Source: a virus. Taken from it: DNA of 28,709 bases. Made by a program: the position numbers and the translations under genes. The stretch lies in IMG/VR virus record IMGVR_UViG_3300031963_000713, positions 1 through 28,709 of that record. One strand, given 5' to 3'. The notes under the pieces are model-generated. The model did no database searches. It was not told where the DNA came from and was given only the letters and a program-made list of their open reading frames with translations. This document shows, piece after piece, positions 20,458 to 28,707 of the stretch (positions within the stretch are counted from its first letter, which is position 1; each line of letters opens with the position of its first letter).

Positions 20458-20837
20458 CGCCTAAATATCATAGTATAAGGATGGCCGCCGTATTGAAACA
20501 ATGGCCCATGATAGGGCATTTTAACATAGTTTGTAATATGCTTTTGCCATTGTTGCCACGGCGTTTTAAACTTAGGTTCTTGAAAGTCTAACCAAAAATA
20601 ACAACGGTGCGTTTTTAGTTCGTTATTCAGTAATGCAACCCACGAATAATAACGCGATTCTGTTTCTAATACTGAGTAGTGCCGTGATGGCTGCCAAAAT
20701 TTAAAGCGCTTATATTTTCTGTAGAACTTACGCGTTAAGGGAAAACAGTTAAACGAATCATTTAGTATAAAACCAAGTTCGATGTTATCAGGTTGACCGC
20801 TTAAAATCAGTTGGCGTATCCATTTAGATTCTTGCAT
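20454..20837 (-). CDS. Hypothetical protein
   Basis: This 127-aa protein is rich in aromatic and basic residues (for example LTRKFYRKYKRFKFWQPSRH, and CYFWLDFQEPKFKTPWQQWQ). The layout suggests a compact alpha-beta fold with no signal or membrane segment. It overlaps the end of the convergent metallophosphoesterase gene by 4 bases and starts 14 bases inside the end of the sigma-factor gene. I do not recognise it. Confidence 0.6.
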   Translation of the reverse strand: MQESKWIRQLILSGQPDNIELGFILNDSFNCFPLTRKFYRKYKRFKFWQPSRHYSVLETESRYYSWVALLNNELKTHRCYFWLDFQEPKFKTPWQQWQKHITNYVKMPYHGPLFQYGGHPYTMIFRR

Positions 20838-21588
20838 ATTTGTTTCTTATTTTTTTAAATGCTTCTTGCTGAATTTGTCTTACACGTTCGCGGCTTAAAT
20901 TTAAACATTCGCCTACTTGCGTTAAGTCTTTAGGGAAGGTATCAAAGTATCTATACTGTAAAACTTTCAATTCACGGTCCGACAAACATTCGGTAACTTC
21001 GTTGTAAAGTTCTTTGATTTCAAGTTCTAAAACGTACTTATCTGTACGTTCATCGGATGCGACTTGATACATATTATCACCGTCTTCGTTTTTATCATCA
21101 AGGCTAACAAAACCAGCGATAGACTTAGCTGATTCTATAACGTGTTGTTTTACATTTAACTTTGCCGCTAATGTTTCTGTATCCGTTTCTTCATATTTAC
21201 CGATAGTGTACCGAATTTGTTGTAACTGGTGCGGTATTCTAACGCAGCTTTTTTTAGTATCAATAAATTCCTTGATATGCCGTTGAATAGGAAATAAAGC
21301 GTAACTGATAAACTTTACTTCGAATGCCGGGTCAAATGTATCAGCCGCTTTGATTAAGCCTAACATACCCTCGCTAATTAAATCCATAATATCACAGGCT
21401 GAATTATCATATCTAAACGCAACCGAAGCCGCAAACAACATATTATGTTTTATTAGCATATCGCGATTTGCGGTCCGTTCCTGTTCGTAACTTAGCGGCT
21501 TATATCTTTGCGCTTCGGTTAAAAACTGCTGCAGGATTTTTGATTTGTCGCGCTTGTTATTGCCTTTTATATTGATGTGCCTAATCAT
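20824..21588 (-). CDS. Phage-encoded sigma-70-family factor
   Basis: A start at ATG 21588 gives a 254-aa protein. The frame is open to 21648, but the later start reduces overlap with the SPOR-like gene to 8 bases. Region 2 is seen in ACDIMDLISEGMLGLIKAAD and VKFISYALFPIQRHIKEFI, region 3 in VRIPHQLQQIRYTIGKY, and region 4 in CLSDRELKVLQYRYFDTF with the HTH LTQVGECLNLSRERVRQIQ. The N-terminus (MIRHINIKGNNKRDKS) resembles the start of Bacteroidetes primary sigma factors. It would replace or supplement host sigma and reprogram transcription, perhaps for late genes. No region 1.1 is present. Confidence 0.92.
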   Translation of the reverse strand: MIRHINIKGNNKRDKSKILQQFLTEAQRYKPLSYEQERTANRDMLIKHNMLFAASVAFRYDNSACDIMDLISEGMLGLIKAADTFDPAFEVKFISYALFPIQRHIKEFIDTKKSCVRIPHQLQQIRYTIGKYEETDTETLAAKLNVKQHVIESAKSIAGFVSLDDKNEDGDNMYQVASDERTDKYVLELEIKELYNEVTECLSDRELKVLQYRYFDTFPKDLTQVGECLNLSRERVRQIQQEAFKKIRNKYARI

Positions 21589-21892
21589 GTGTATAGAATG
21601 AATAATAGTTAGAAACTTGTTTGCGGGTACGTGTACATATAAATGCATCTTTATGGGCGCGTTTCCACGTTGTTAGCATTATTTCAGCTTCTTCATAGGT
21701 ATCGTAAACAAACATAATCCTATACAGGTTATCTGTTTGTTCTACTTGCGCCTGTTCAATTGTACACATCGCTAAGTGTTCAGCGCGTATAAATTCGGGG
21801 TGTCGGGTGCTAAGTATTTGAATGCAATACACAGTGTCAGTTTGCGCATAAGCTGCCGCGCTAAATAGCAGAATAAAAAGTAGTGTTTTCAT
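21581..21892 (-). CDS. Exported SPOR-like protein
   Basis: This 103-aa protein has a clear signal peptide, MKTLLFILLFSAAAYAQ, with cleavage likely after AYA. The mature part (TVYCIQILSTRHPEFI, then LYRIMFVYDTYEEAEIMLTTW, then DAFICTR) fits the SPOR fold, which binds denuded peptidoglycan glycan strands. It might target lytic enzymes or alter septal wall during infection; this is inference. It is translationally coupled to the sigma factor behind it and is preceded by a leader element shared with the 4947-5144 gene. Confidence 0.65.
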   Translation of the reverse strand: MKTLLFILLFSAAAYAQTDTVYCIQILSTRHPEFIRAEHLAMCTIEQAQVEQTDNLYRIMFVYDTYEEAEIMLTTWKRAHKDAFICTRTRKQVSNYYSFYTHD

Positions 21893-21951
21893 TGTGTTGT
21901 GATTTTGAAATTATAAAAATGCAATGTAAGATGCTGCGCCCTGTTTGGTTA
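21893..21951 (-). promoter_or_regulatory. Leader element shared with the 5.1-kb gene
   Basis: On the minus strand it reads TAACC, then GGGCGCAGCATC (complement of 21930-21941), then TGCA and a T/A/C-rich stretch that ends in ACACA before the ATG at 21892. The same blocks in the same order precede the gene at 5144. The two genes are unrelated in sequence, so the element itself seems to be conserved. Confidence 0.4.
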
Positions 21952-21967
21952 GTTAATTTTAAAATAA

Positions 21968-22312
21968 TTATCCTCTATCGTATGGGTCTGTACCATTTTT
22001 GTTTATAAAATTAGCTATGGCGTGTGCTGCTGAAAATGGAACATAATATTCGGGAGTATATGTTTTTGTAGTAACATTTCCATATTTATCAATAAGTTTC
22101 ATAGCACAATCTTCAGTAATTATTAAATCTACTTCACTTTCTTGGTAAATTATATCTAAATCCTCTATAATTGCTTTAGATGAACGCCAACCTTTTTTAG
22201 TAGCTTCTTTAATGTCAGAAATTAAAATTGTTTCATTACCATTTTCCCATACAGAAAGATAACCTCTATTTAAGCTGCCATCGTTGTTTAATTTTAAAAA
22301 ATACTCTTTCAT
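21968..22312 (-). CDS. Hypothetical protein
   Basis: This 114-aa protein begins MKEYFLKLNNDGSLNRGYLS and has a beta-rich N-terminal half, then VDLIITEDCAMKLIDKYGNV. It has no signal or membrane segment and no recognised domain. It lies behind the best Bacteroidetes-type promoter in the window (22353-22383) and heads the sigma-factor region. It may be an early protein. Confidence 0.65.
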   Translation of the reverse strand: MKEYFLKLNNDGSLNRGYLSVWENGNETILISDIKEATKKGWRSSKAIIEDLDIIYQESEVDLIITEDCAMKLIDKYGNVTTKTYTPEYYVPFSAAHAIANFINKNGTDPYDRG

Positions 22313-22352
22313 AATCTTGAAGTTTTTTAATCCGTTTCATCAAATCGATGCT

Positions 22353-22383
22353 CAAAGATACAACCTCTTTTTAAAACTGCAAA
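22353..22383 (-). promoter_or_regulatory. Consensus Bacteroidetes promoter, minus strand
   Basis: On the minus strand, TTTG (complement of 22380-22383), a 19-nt spacer and TATCTTTG (complement of 22353-22360) match the Bacteroidetes consensus perfectly. It lies about 40 bases before the 22312 start codon. The spacer end GAGGTTG matches GGGTTG at 5424-5429. Confidence 0.8.
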
Positions 22384-22453
22384 TATTTTTATAAAAATTT
22401 TATAAAATGTTTTATCTTTTTTTGCCCTAACTTTACAACCAAATTAAACACAC

Positions 22454-23014
22454 ATGATTTTCAGAAAACGAAACAGAGCAGAACAAAACGAAAGTAATTA
22501 CCAGAAGTGGCTTAAAACCTACATTCCCGAAACTACAAAGCAGCGCATAGAATTGACAAGAGTATTTACAGACCGCGCTGGTAATAACTTTTATATTTTG
22601 AAAAACCCGGCAAACTTAACGCGTGAACGTGCGCAAAGAATTGAGGAAGCGATGACCGCTATTGATTTTGGCATTCATAAAAACGAAGTAGTTGAAAAGC
22701 TAAGTTCGATGTTAGAAACAATTGAGGATATGCCTTGGCAAAACATGACACGTGATAAGCTAAAAGAATTTCATACGAAGTCTAAAGACCAACTAAACGA
22801 TATTCTGTACAGGCTTAAAAGCGTTAAAATAGATGACCTATTATTAGAAGCTGGTTTGTATTTCTTTTATATTGATGGCGAAAATCCTTACATTATAAAT
22901 TCAGAAACTCAACAGCGCAAAATGGATGCAATTAAAAAAGATGATGAGTTGCGCGCTTTTTTTTTGAACAGTATAGAACAAATCTTGAAAGGTTCGAGCG
23001 CTTTAAAAAATTAA
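22454..23014 (+). CDS. Tail assembly chaperone (gpG-like)
   Basis: This 186-aa protein lies just before the tape measure gene, where gpG-type chaperones are found. It is helical (SSMLETIEDMPWQNMTRDKL, then LKEFHTKSKDQLNDILYR) with no enzyme motifs. Near its end a run of nine T residues (22957-22965) forms a T-TTT-TTT slippery site in the zero frame (GCT TTT TTT TTG). A -1 shift there leads into a further 100-codon open frame that overlaps the tape measure start. This gene order and signal are the hallmarks of the gpG/gpGT system. The short product binds the tape measure to guide tail tube assembly. Confidence 0.75.
   Translation: MIFRKRNRAEQNESNYQKWLKTYIPETTKQRIELTRVFTDRAGNNFYILKNPANLTRERAQRIEEAMTAIDFGIHKNEVVEKLSSMLETIEDMPWQNMTRDKLKEFHTKSKDQLNDILYRLKSVKIDDLLLEAGLYFFYIDGENPYIINSETQQRKMDAIKKDDELRAFFLNSIEQILKGSSALKN
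22957..22965 (+). other. Slippery site for -1 programmed frameshift
   Basis: Nine consecutive T residues read GCT-TTT-TTT-TTG in the gpG frame. The first seven, T-TTT-TTT, are an ideal X-XXY-YYZ heptamer. After a -1 shift the frame continues without a stop to 23268. The only Met codon near the start of that frame is far inside (about 23152), so frameshifting is the natural route. Confidence 0.75.
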
Positions 23015-23268
23015 ACTTTCCACGGCTAAACAAAATTGAACCGAACGTAAAACCAAAAAAGAAACCGCAAACATATCAGCACGCACTACAAAAACTAAAA
23101 GAACAAAACCGCGAAAACGATTATATAATAACTAAGGGTGACCCGGTACAGATGGCAAATGTTAGATTTTGGGTTATACGCGATTATTATTCAGCATTAG
23201 AACAGATACTAAAAGATAACGATAGGGCTGAACAGGCTAATAAAAAAATAAACAATGGCAGAAATTAA
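22963..23268 (+). CDS. Tail assembly chaperone gpT-like extension (via -1 frameshift)
   Basis: In the -1 frame, an open stretch of 101 codons runs from the slippery site to TAA at 23266-23268, overlapping the tape measure start (23255) by 14 bases. It reads FFFEQYRTNLERFERFKKL, then a basic linker (NVKPKKKPQTYQHALQKLKE), then ANVRFWVIRDYYSALEQIL. Fused to the first 170 residues of gpG it gives a 271-aa gpGT-like protein. In lambda-like phages gpGT binds the tail tube and tape measure. This segment has no start codon of its own. Confidence 0.72.
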   Translation, partial: FEQYRTNLERFERFKKLNFPRLNKIEPNVKPKKKPQTYQHALQKLKEQNRENDYIITKGDPVQMANVRFWVIRDYYSALEQILKDNDRAEQANKKINNGRN

Positions 23269-25948
23269 AGACGTTTATAGTTTAGAATTTAACAGTTCAC
23301 AGTTTCAGACTGAAATCAATTCAGCGATTCAAAGTATTGACGAACTAAATAACGCCATGGCCGAAGGCGTTGATGTTGCCGATGATTTAGAATCAGCACA
23401 GGCTAACTTAGTTAACGTGTTGAATACTGAAGCTAAGGGCGTTGAACAGTTAAATCAAAAACGCGATACTTTAGTTAAAACACAAAAAGCCGTTAACGCC
23501 GAATCAAAAGCTGGTGTAGCAGTTGGTAAGCAGTTGGATGCAACAAATAAACAAATAGCAGTTAGCACAGGTCAGGCGGCAACACAGCAAAGAGGATTTG
23601 CAAGTTCTTTAGTGCAAGGTGCTAGAAATTTAAATTCAATGCGCCGCGCTGGTATGATGCTTGGTAATTTATTTAGAGTTATTGGTGGTATAAATCCATT
23701 TGGTTTACTATTGACTGCTATACCTGCTTTAATATCATATTTAACAAGTGCAACAAGTGCGCAAAATTCTTTTAATGAAGCTGCTGAATCTGCAATTGAT
23801 ACTTATGCAAAAGAAAAAGTTGCTTTAGATGATTTGTTTGTATCATTAACTGATGTTAATTTGAAAGGTGAAGATAGAAAAGCTGTTATTGATGAAATAA
23901 ATAATCAATATGGTCAATATTTACCTAATCTATTAACTGAGGCTAGTACAGCCGAAGATGTTGCAGCCGCTTATGATTTAGTAAATCAAGCATTGATTAG
24001 AAAAGCTATAACACAAGCTAAAACACAAGCATTAGAAGAAGCTACTGCTAAACTTTTGAAGGGTCAAATGGCTTCTTTAAAAGAAATTGAAGAAATGGAA
24101 AAAATAATTCAAGAACAAAAAGATAAAGGTCAAAAACCATCAAAAAATGCTTTAGCTAGAGTAAAACAAGAAAGAGAAGCAATAAAAATATATCAACAAC
24201 AATATCAGGATTCATTAAAAATAATTGACAAAGCATCACAAGACTTAGAAAAAACATTATTAGCTAGTTCAACAAATACAACTAAAAATACAAATAACAA
24301 TACTAATAAAGTTCGTACTTATACACATACAAGTCAAAAACAAACAGTAAAACAAACTAAAGGTTTTTATAAAGAATTGCAAAAATTAGCAGTAGAACAA
24401 TTTAATAAAGCTGTTAACAATATTAAAAATGAAGAAAAAGCTAGAATAAAAGGAATACAAGATGCTATAAAAGCAACTGAAGACCTTTTAAATTATCAAA
24501 TATCAATAACTCAAGATGGTTCAATTGAGCGTGTAAATGCTGAAACTCAATATACTGAAGTATTAACTGATTTATATAAAAGATATGCTAAAGAACTCGG
24601 AATGTCTGAAACTCAAATAAATCAATTTATTGCAGATAGACTTAAAAATCGTGCTGAAACATACAACGAATATTATAACACAATATCTGATTTAAAAGCT
24701 AATTCAATTGAAACAGAACTTAATCAAGAGTTATTAGCATTAGAGCAAGAACGAAATAAAAAACTTGAAGCAGCTTTTTTAAATGTAGATTTGCAAGAAA
24801 AAATAGATGAAGAATACAATGCAAAAAGATTAGTATTAGAAGCTAAAGCTAATCAAAAAATATTAGATAGTAGGATACAATTTTTACAAAAGTCTAGAGA
24901 TTTATTATTTGCAGCAGGTGATACAAAAGCAGTATCAGAACTTGACAAACAAATATCTGATTTAAAATTAAAATATGAAGAATTAAACAAAGCTACTATT
25001 GATGCTAATAAAAGCATTTTAAAAGGAGCAGTTGATACATGGGAAAAAACGACTAAAGAAACAGAAGAAGGTACTAAAACACTTACAGATAAGCAAAAAG
25101 AACTTATCGACCAATCGGCACAACTAATCCAAGGCGTTTCCGATAATGTTTTCAATGTTCTTAACGCACAAGTGCAAGCCTATATAGAAGGGCTTGACAA
25201 GGCAATAGATAAAAGCAAATCGGCATTGGATGAAATACGCACAAATAGTGAAAATTACAACGCGCGCCAATTAGAAATAGAAAAGGAACGTTTAGAAAAA
25301 TTAGAAGCCGAACGGGCGCGGGCGGTCGAACGTGAAAAAACATTAGCACAGGTACAAATAGCTATTAACGCGGCTATTGCCATTTCAAAGGCGGCAGCTG
25401 AAGGTGGTGGAATTGCATCGGCTGTTACTATTGCATTGACTTTAGCTTCATTGGTTGCAGGTTTAGCACAGGCGCGTTCGGCCGCTGGTAATGCGTTTTA
25501 TCACGGTGTTGAATACTTAGAACGTGGCAATAATAAAGCGGGCCGTGATACAATCCCTGCAATGCTAAATGAAGGCGAACGCGTTATTACAACCGATACT
25601 AATAATAAATATTGGGATGTACTTAGCGCCGTACACAATAACAGAATACCAGCCGATGTACTTAATACATTTTCTAAAGCATATCAGCAAGGCGGCATTA
25701 AAAACGCTTTAGGTGCGTTTGGTGATAACGTATCACTTAGTAGTGAGTTAGGTCAAAAATCTATATTTGTAAACGTAGCGCAAACATACGGCGGACTTGA
25801 AAATAGATTAGAACGCATTGAAAATGTTTTAACTGAATTGCCTAAGTACATGCCACGAACTACAGTTAGCGCCAACGCAAATGGGATTTTTAGAATTGTA
25901 GAACAAAGACAAGCGCGTAAAAACTTTTCACGTAATTGGTCAAAATAA
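23255..25948 (+). CDS. Tape measure protein
   Basis: This 897-aa protein is mostly coiled coil with two hydrophobic stretches (about 147-165 and 702-742). It has the C-terminal signature GRDTIPAMLNEGERVIT (about 763-779), typical of tape measure proteins. It sets tail length and helps DNA entry through the host envelope. It overlaps the gpT-like frame upstream. Residues about 134-610 come from a stretch with very few CpG dinucleotides and AGA/GCA/GCT-type codons. The ends use CGC/GCG/GCC-type codons, with sharp transitions near 23655 and 25085, suggesting internal exchange. Confidence 0.92.
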   Translation: MAEIKDVYSLEFNSSQFQTEINSAIQSIDELNNAMAEGVDVADDLESAQANLVNVLNTEAKGVEQLNQKRDTLVKTQKAVNAESKAGVAVGKQLDATNKQIAVSTGQAATQQRGFASSLVQGARNLNSMRRAGMMLGNLFRVIGGINPFGLLLTAIPALISYLTSATSAQNSFNEAAESAIDTYAKEKVALDDLFVSLTDVNLKGEDRKAVIDEINNQYGQYLPNLLTEASTAEDVAAAYDLVNQALIRKAITQAKTQALEEATAKLLKGQMASLKEIEEMEKIIQEQKDKGQKPSKNALARVKQEREAIKIYQQQYQDSLKIIDKASQDLEKTLLASSTNTTKNTNNNTNKVRTYTHTSQKQTVKQTKGFYKELQKLAVEQFNKAVNNIKNEEKARIKGIQDAIKATEDLLNYQISITQDGSIERVNAETQYTEVLTDLYKRYAKELGMSETQINQFIADRLKNRAETYNEYYNTISDLKANSIETELNQELLALEQERNKKLEAAFLNVDLQEKIDEEYNAKRLVLEAKANQKILDSRIQFLQKSRDLLFAAGDTKAVSELDKQISDLKLKYEELNKATIDANKSILKGAVDTWEKTTKETEEGTKTLTDKQKELIDQSAQLIQGVSDNVFNVLNAQVQAYIEGLDKAIDKSKSALDEIRTNSENYNARQLEIEKERLEKLEAERARAVEREKTLAQVQIAINAAIAISKAAAEGGGIASAVTIALTLASLVAGLAQARSAAGNAFYHGVEYLERGNNKAGRDTIPAMLNEGERVITTDTNNKYWDVLSAVHNNRIPADVLNTFSKAYQQGGIKNALGAFGDNVSLSSELGQKSIFVNVAQTYGGLENRLERIENVLTELPKYMPRTTVSANANGIFRIVEQRQARKNFSRNWSK

Positions 25949-25960
25949 AAATATAACACT

Positions 25961-26197
25961 ATGCAAAAAATTAAATGTGAAATATATGGCAGTCCAACTA
26001 ATTCAAAGTATTTAATAAAAAAGCAAGAATTTTATTCAAAAAGTGCTTACTATGTTTATAAAAAGAATTGGTTAGGCTTTTTTAAATTAGTCAGCCATGA
26101 TATGAATAATGGCAAGCTTAAAACCTTAGAAGATGCTAAAAATTGGATAGATAAAATGGAATATAAAGATTATACATCTGAAAAACATTATTACTAA
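25961..26197 (+). CDS. Small hypothetical protein
   Basis: This 78-aa protein begins MQKIKCEIYGSPTNSKYLIK and is rich in Lys and Tyr, with a central YYVYKKNWLGFFKLVSHDM stretch. It has no signal peptide and no recognised domain. It lies 12 bases after the tape measure stop. The base composition is CpG-poor, like the middle of the tape measure gene, so it may have arrived with an exchanged segment. Confidence 0.55.
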   Translation: MQKIKCEIYGSPTNSKYLIKKQEFYSKSAYYVYKKNWLGFFKLVSHDMNNGKLKTLEDAKNWIDKMEYKDYTSEKHYY

Positions 26198-26242
26198 TTA
26201 TTTAATCACTATAACATCTAATTGTATAAATATTTAAACATT

Positions 26243-26368
26243 ATGCCACTAATCAAATGCTTACCCGGCGATAACAAATGTATTTCTAAAAACATTAGAA
26301 CTTTAATAGCTGAGGGCAAACCGCAAGAGCAAGCGGTTGCCATCGCTTTAAACTTGGTTAAAAAATGA
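26243..26368 (+). CDS. Small conserved phage protein (41 aa)
   Basis: A complete 41-aa frame runs from ATG 26243 to TGA 26368 and overlaps the next start in an ATGA arrangement. It carries the motif CISKNIRTLIAEGKPQEQAV followed by AIAL, which I recognise as a small motif found in many phages ('SxNI....EGKPxxQAxAIAL'). Function is unknown, but it is often found near structural genes. Confidence 0.7.
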   Translation: MPLIKCLPGDNKCISKNIRTLIAEGKPQEQAVAIALNLVKK

Positions 26369-26694
26369 AATACCTAATAGCCGTTTTAATCCTATTAGTA
26401 TCTGCATTGCTATACATCACTATTGACAATAGCACTAAGCTACATAAACAGATACAGAAAAACGAACAAAGAACCCGTGACAGTTTGTCGCAAATATTGC
26501 AACAATTTGCGACAAAATCAGACAGCCTGCAAGCGCATATAGATACGATGCAGACTACATTAGACAAACAAATAAAACAGTTTAGATATGACTTACACCG
26601 AATTAAGATTATTCAAATACCGAGTGTTAATTATAGCGACATTACTGACACTTTGCTCATTGGCCGCCTCATGTCAAATTACAAAGGTAAATAA
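26365..26694 (+). CDS. Membrane-anchored coiled-coil protein (i-spanin-like)
   Basis: This 109-aa protein has an N-terminal membrane helix, MKYLIAVLILLVSALLYITI. A charged helical region with heptad-like spacing follows (LHKQIQKNEQRTRDSLSQIL, then TKSDSLQAHIDTMQTTLDKQ). This is the layout of an inner-membrane spanin: N-terminal anchor and periplasmic coiled coil. The next gene starts 107 bases before its stop in another frame, as in Rz/Rz1-type pairs. Another possibility is a minor tail or cell-envelope protein; the call is by architecture only. Confidence 0.5.
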   Translation: MKYLIAVLILLVSALLYITIDNSTKLHKQIQKNEQRTRDSLSQILQQFATKSDSLQAHIDTMQTTLDKQIKQFRYDLHRIKIIQIPSVNYSDITDTLLIGRLMSNYKGK

Positions 26695-27046
26695 CGGTTA
26701 TTTGATAACCCGCGAATATGCCGAGTTTATAGCCTTGCGTTTTGATAGTTTAGATGCCTATAAAATTGCGTATGGCGAATGTGTTGATAGGGCGGTCGAT
26801 TGCAATAGTCTATTATATGATGCAGAATCGGTCATATCAGCCATGAAAGTACAATATAATATGCAAAGCGACATGATATTATTAAAAGATGCTATAATTA
26901 AAAGCCATGAACGCGACATATTTATTTTTAAAGATATTGAAAAGCAACTAAAAAAACAAACACGTCTGAAAAAAGTGTGGAAAATAACAACTTACGCGTT
27001 TATATCTGTATCTTTGGGGGCGTTAACATATTCTATACTTAAATGA
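26588..27046 (+). CDS. Lipoprotein-like protein with C-terminal membrane helix (spanin-like)
   Basis: This 152-aa protein begins with a basic start and a hydrophobic signal ending LIIATLLTLCSLAASC, so Cys29 could be lipidated. Its middle is helical and charged, and it ends with a membrane helix (TTYAFISVSLGALTYSIL). N-terminal lipid anchor plus C-terminal transmembrane helix is the architecture of unimolecular spanins, which join inner and outer membrane. It overlaps the i-spanin-like gene by 107 bases and the tail gene by 4 bases (ATGA). The function is inferred from topology only. Confidence 0.5.
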   Translation: MTYTELRLFKYRVLIIATLLTLCSLAASCQITKVNNGYLITREYAEFIALRFDSLDAYKIAYGECVDRAVDCNSLLYDAESVISAMKVQYNMQSDMILLKDAIIKSHERDIFIFKDIEKQLKKQTRLKKVWKITTYAFISVSLGALTYSILK

Positions 27047-28707
27047 ACGGCTTACTAATTTATTTTGATGGCATACCGCAAGACCTTGATAATTTCAATG
27101 GTACTGAATCGGCAAGTTTTGTTTTTCGCCGTAAAGATGAAGCTGGCGATTCTGCGTTTTCATTTGCCCCTGAGTTAACCGTTGTAGGTGATACCTACGA
27201 ATATGTTAGGCAGCAAATAATAAACGCGCCTAATCCAAATATTGCAGCGATACAAGTATTGATTTACGATACATGCTGCACTAATCCAGATGGTACCGAC
27301 CGTTTATTATTTACGGGAAAGATTGAAGGCGGTTCAGTTCGGTGGTGTACGTTTCCGACATGCGAGGCACAAGTAACGGTAGTCGATAATTCAGTAGATG
27401 CCGAAGCGATTAGGTGTTTAAAGAATCATTTAATTTGGGATAGGGTAGATAAAGCCGATGGCAGTGGTTTATCATTAGGTGAAGATACATTTAGAACAGC
27501 TGGCGAAATTCAATATTGCAATGATTTAAGACCACATGCTTTACAAGAAGCTTTAATGATAATTGGCATTATATTTTTTATTATACTTGTACCTTTTGCC
27601 ACTATAATTACAATTTTAAATCTTATTACAACAGGCAACGCGGGTGATTTTTATGATGAATTAGAAAAATATATTGTTGATTGTAGAAACTTTCATAAAG
27701 CGCCTTTCATAGATAGTTACATGAAAAATTTATGTAGTATTTGTGGCTTAGGTTTTAGAAGTTCTTTATTTGATGTTGGTGGTTATTATCATGACACAGT
27801 TAGATTAGATGCTGGATATGCTGAAGGCAGCGAAGGTGTAGGTGGTGTTATAACAAATTATCAAACTAATAAACCTAATTTAAACGGCATTCAGTTCTTA
27901 GATGAATTTAAACAATTTAATATTGAATGGAGAGTAATTAACGGAGTTTTACAAGTTGAGCGAAAAGATTATTTTGTAGGTGTAGAATGGTTTAATACTG
28001 ATAACTTAGCAGATAATCAATTGCTATCTATTTGTTATGAATCACTTGAAAAGCCACCTGCGGCTTATGCTGAATATATTTATCCAAAAGATATTGATTT
28101 AAGTGGAACTGAAACAGCTGCAAAATGGACACAAAAAGTTATAGATTGGAATCCTACAGATAATCCACAACAAGCAGGATTATTTAGTAAAAACTTTACT
28201 TTTGCATCTGCTTTATTTTTAGATGATGCCAATAGAACAACAAAAAGCCCATTAGATAAACCGTTTTATGCTGCATTTTATCAAAGTTTATCAATAAGGG
28301 GAATGCTTTTAATGGATAAAGGTATAACAGGTTTTCCTAAATTGATTGATTGTAATTATACAGAACCTTATCCAAATTATTTTAAAGTTAGTGCTAAATT
28401 TTTTAATAATGCGAGTAATCCAAATTTGTTTAATTTTAATACTATTTGGTGGGTATATGAAAATCCAATACCTAATACATCAAGTCAGTTAATAGACACC
28501 GCCTACCAACGCCTTTTTTACATTGATGACCCGCGCTTAACATCGGTCAAAACACGCAAAGTTACAATATCGGTAACTGCCGATTGCGACCTATTAACAA
28601 GTTTAGATATTGACAAATATGTTACAACTTCGCAAGGTCAAGTGCAAATTACTGAGATAACCTACGATACAAATAATAATTCCATAACTATAAACGGTTT
28701 AATATAA
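27043..28707 (+). CDS. Large tail/baseplate-type protein
   Basis: This 554-aa protein follows the tape measure and spanin-like genes, where distal tail or hub proteins are placed. The N-terminus (MNGLLIYFDGIPQDLDN, then SASFVFRRKDEAGDSAF) and C-terminus (VTTSQGQVQITEITYDTNNN) look like beta-rich tail structural domains. A strong hydrophobic segment (about 170-195, ALMIIGIIFFIILVPFATII) is unusual for a tail fibre and might insert into membrane. Positions about 27480-28490 are CpG-poor while both ends are not. Start is ATG overlapping the upstream stop. The next gene begins at the final ATG, overlapping this stop as TAATG. Confidence 0.7.
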   Translation: MNGLLIYFDGIPQDLDNFNGTESASFVFRRKDEAGDSAFSFAPELTVVGDTYEYVRQQIINAPNPNIAAIQVLIYDTCCTNPDGTDRLLFTGKIEGGSVRWCTFPTCEAQVTVVDNSVDAEAIRCLKNHLIWDRVDKADGSGLSLGEDTFRTAGEIQYCNDLRPHALQEALMIIGIIFFIILVPFATIITILNLITTGNAGDFYDELEKYIVDCRNFHKAPFIDSYMKNLCSICGLGFRSSLFDVGGYYHDTVRLDAGYAEGSEGVGGVITNYQTNKPNLNGIQFLDEFKQFNIEWRVINGVLQVERKDYFVGVEWFNTDNLADNQLLSICYESLEKPPAAYAEYIYPKDIDLSGTETAAKWTQKVIDWNPTDNPQQAGLFSKNFTFASALFLDDANRTTKSPLDKPFYAAFYQSLSIRGMLLMDKGITGFPKLIDCNYTEPYPNYFKVSAKFFNNASNPNLFNFNTIWWVYENPIPNTSSQLIDTAYQRLFYIDDPRLTSVKTRKVTISVTADCDLLTSLDIDKYVTTSQGQVQITEITYDTNNNSITINGLI

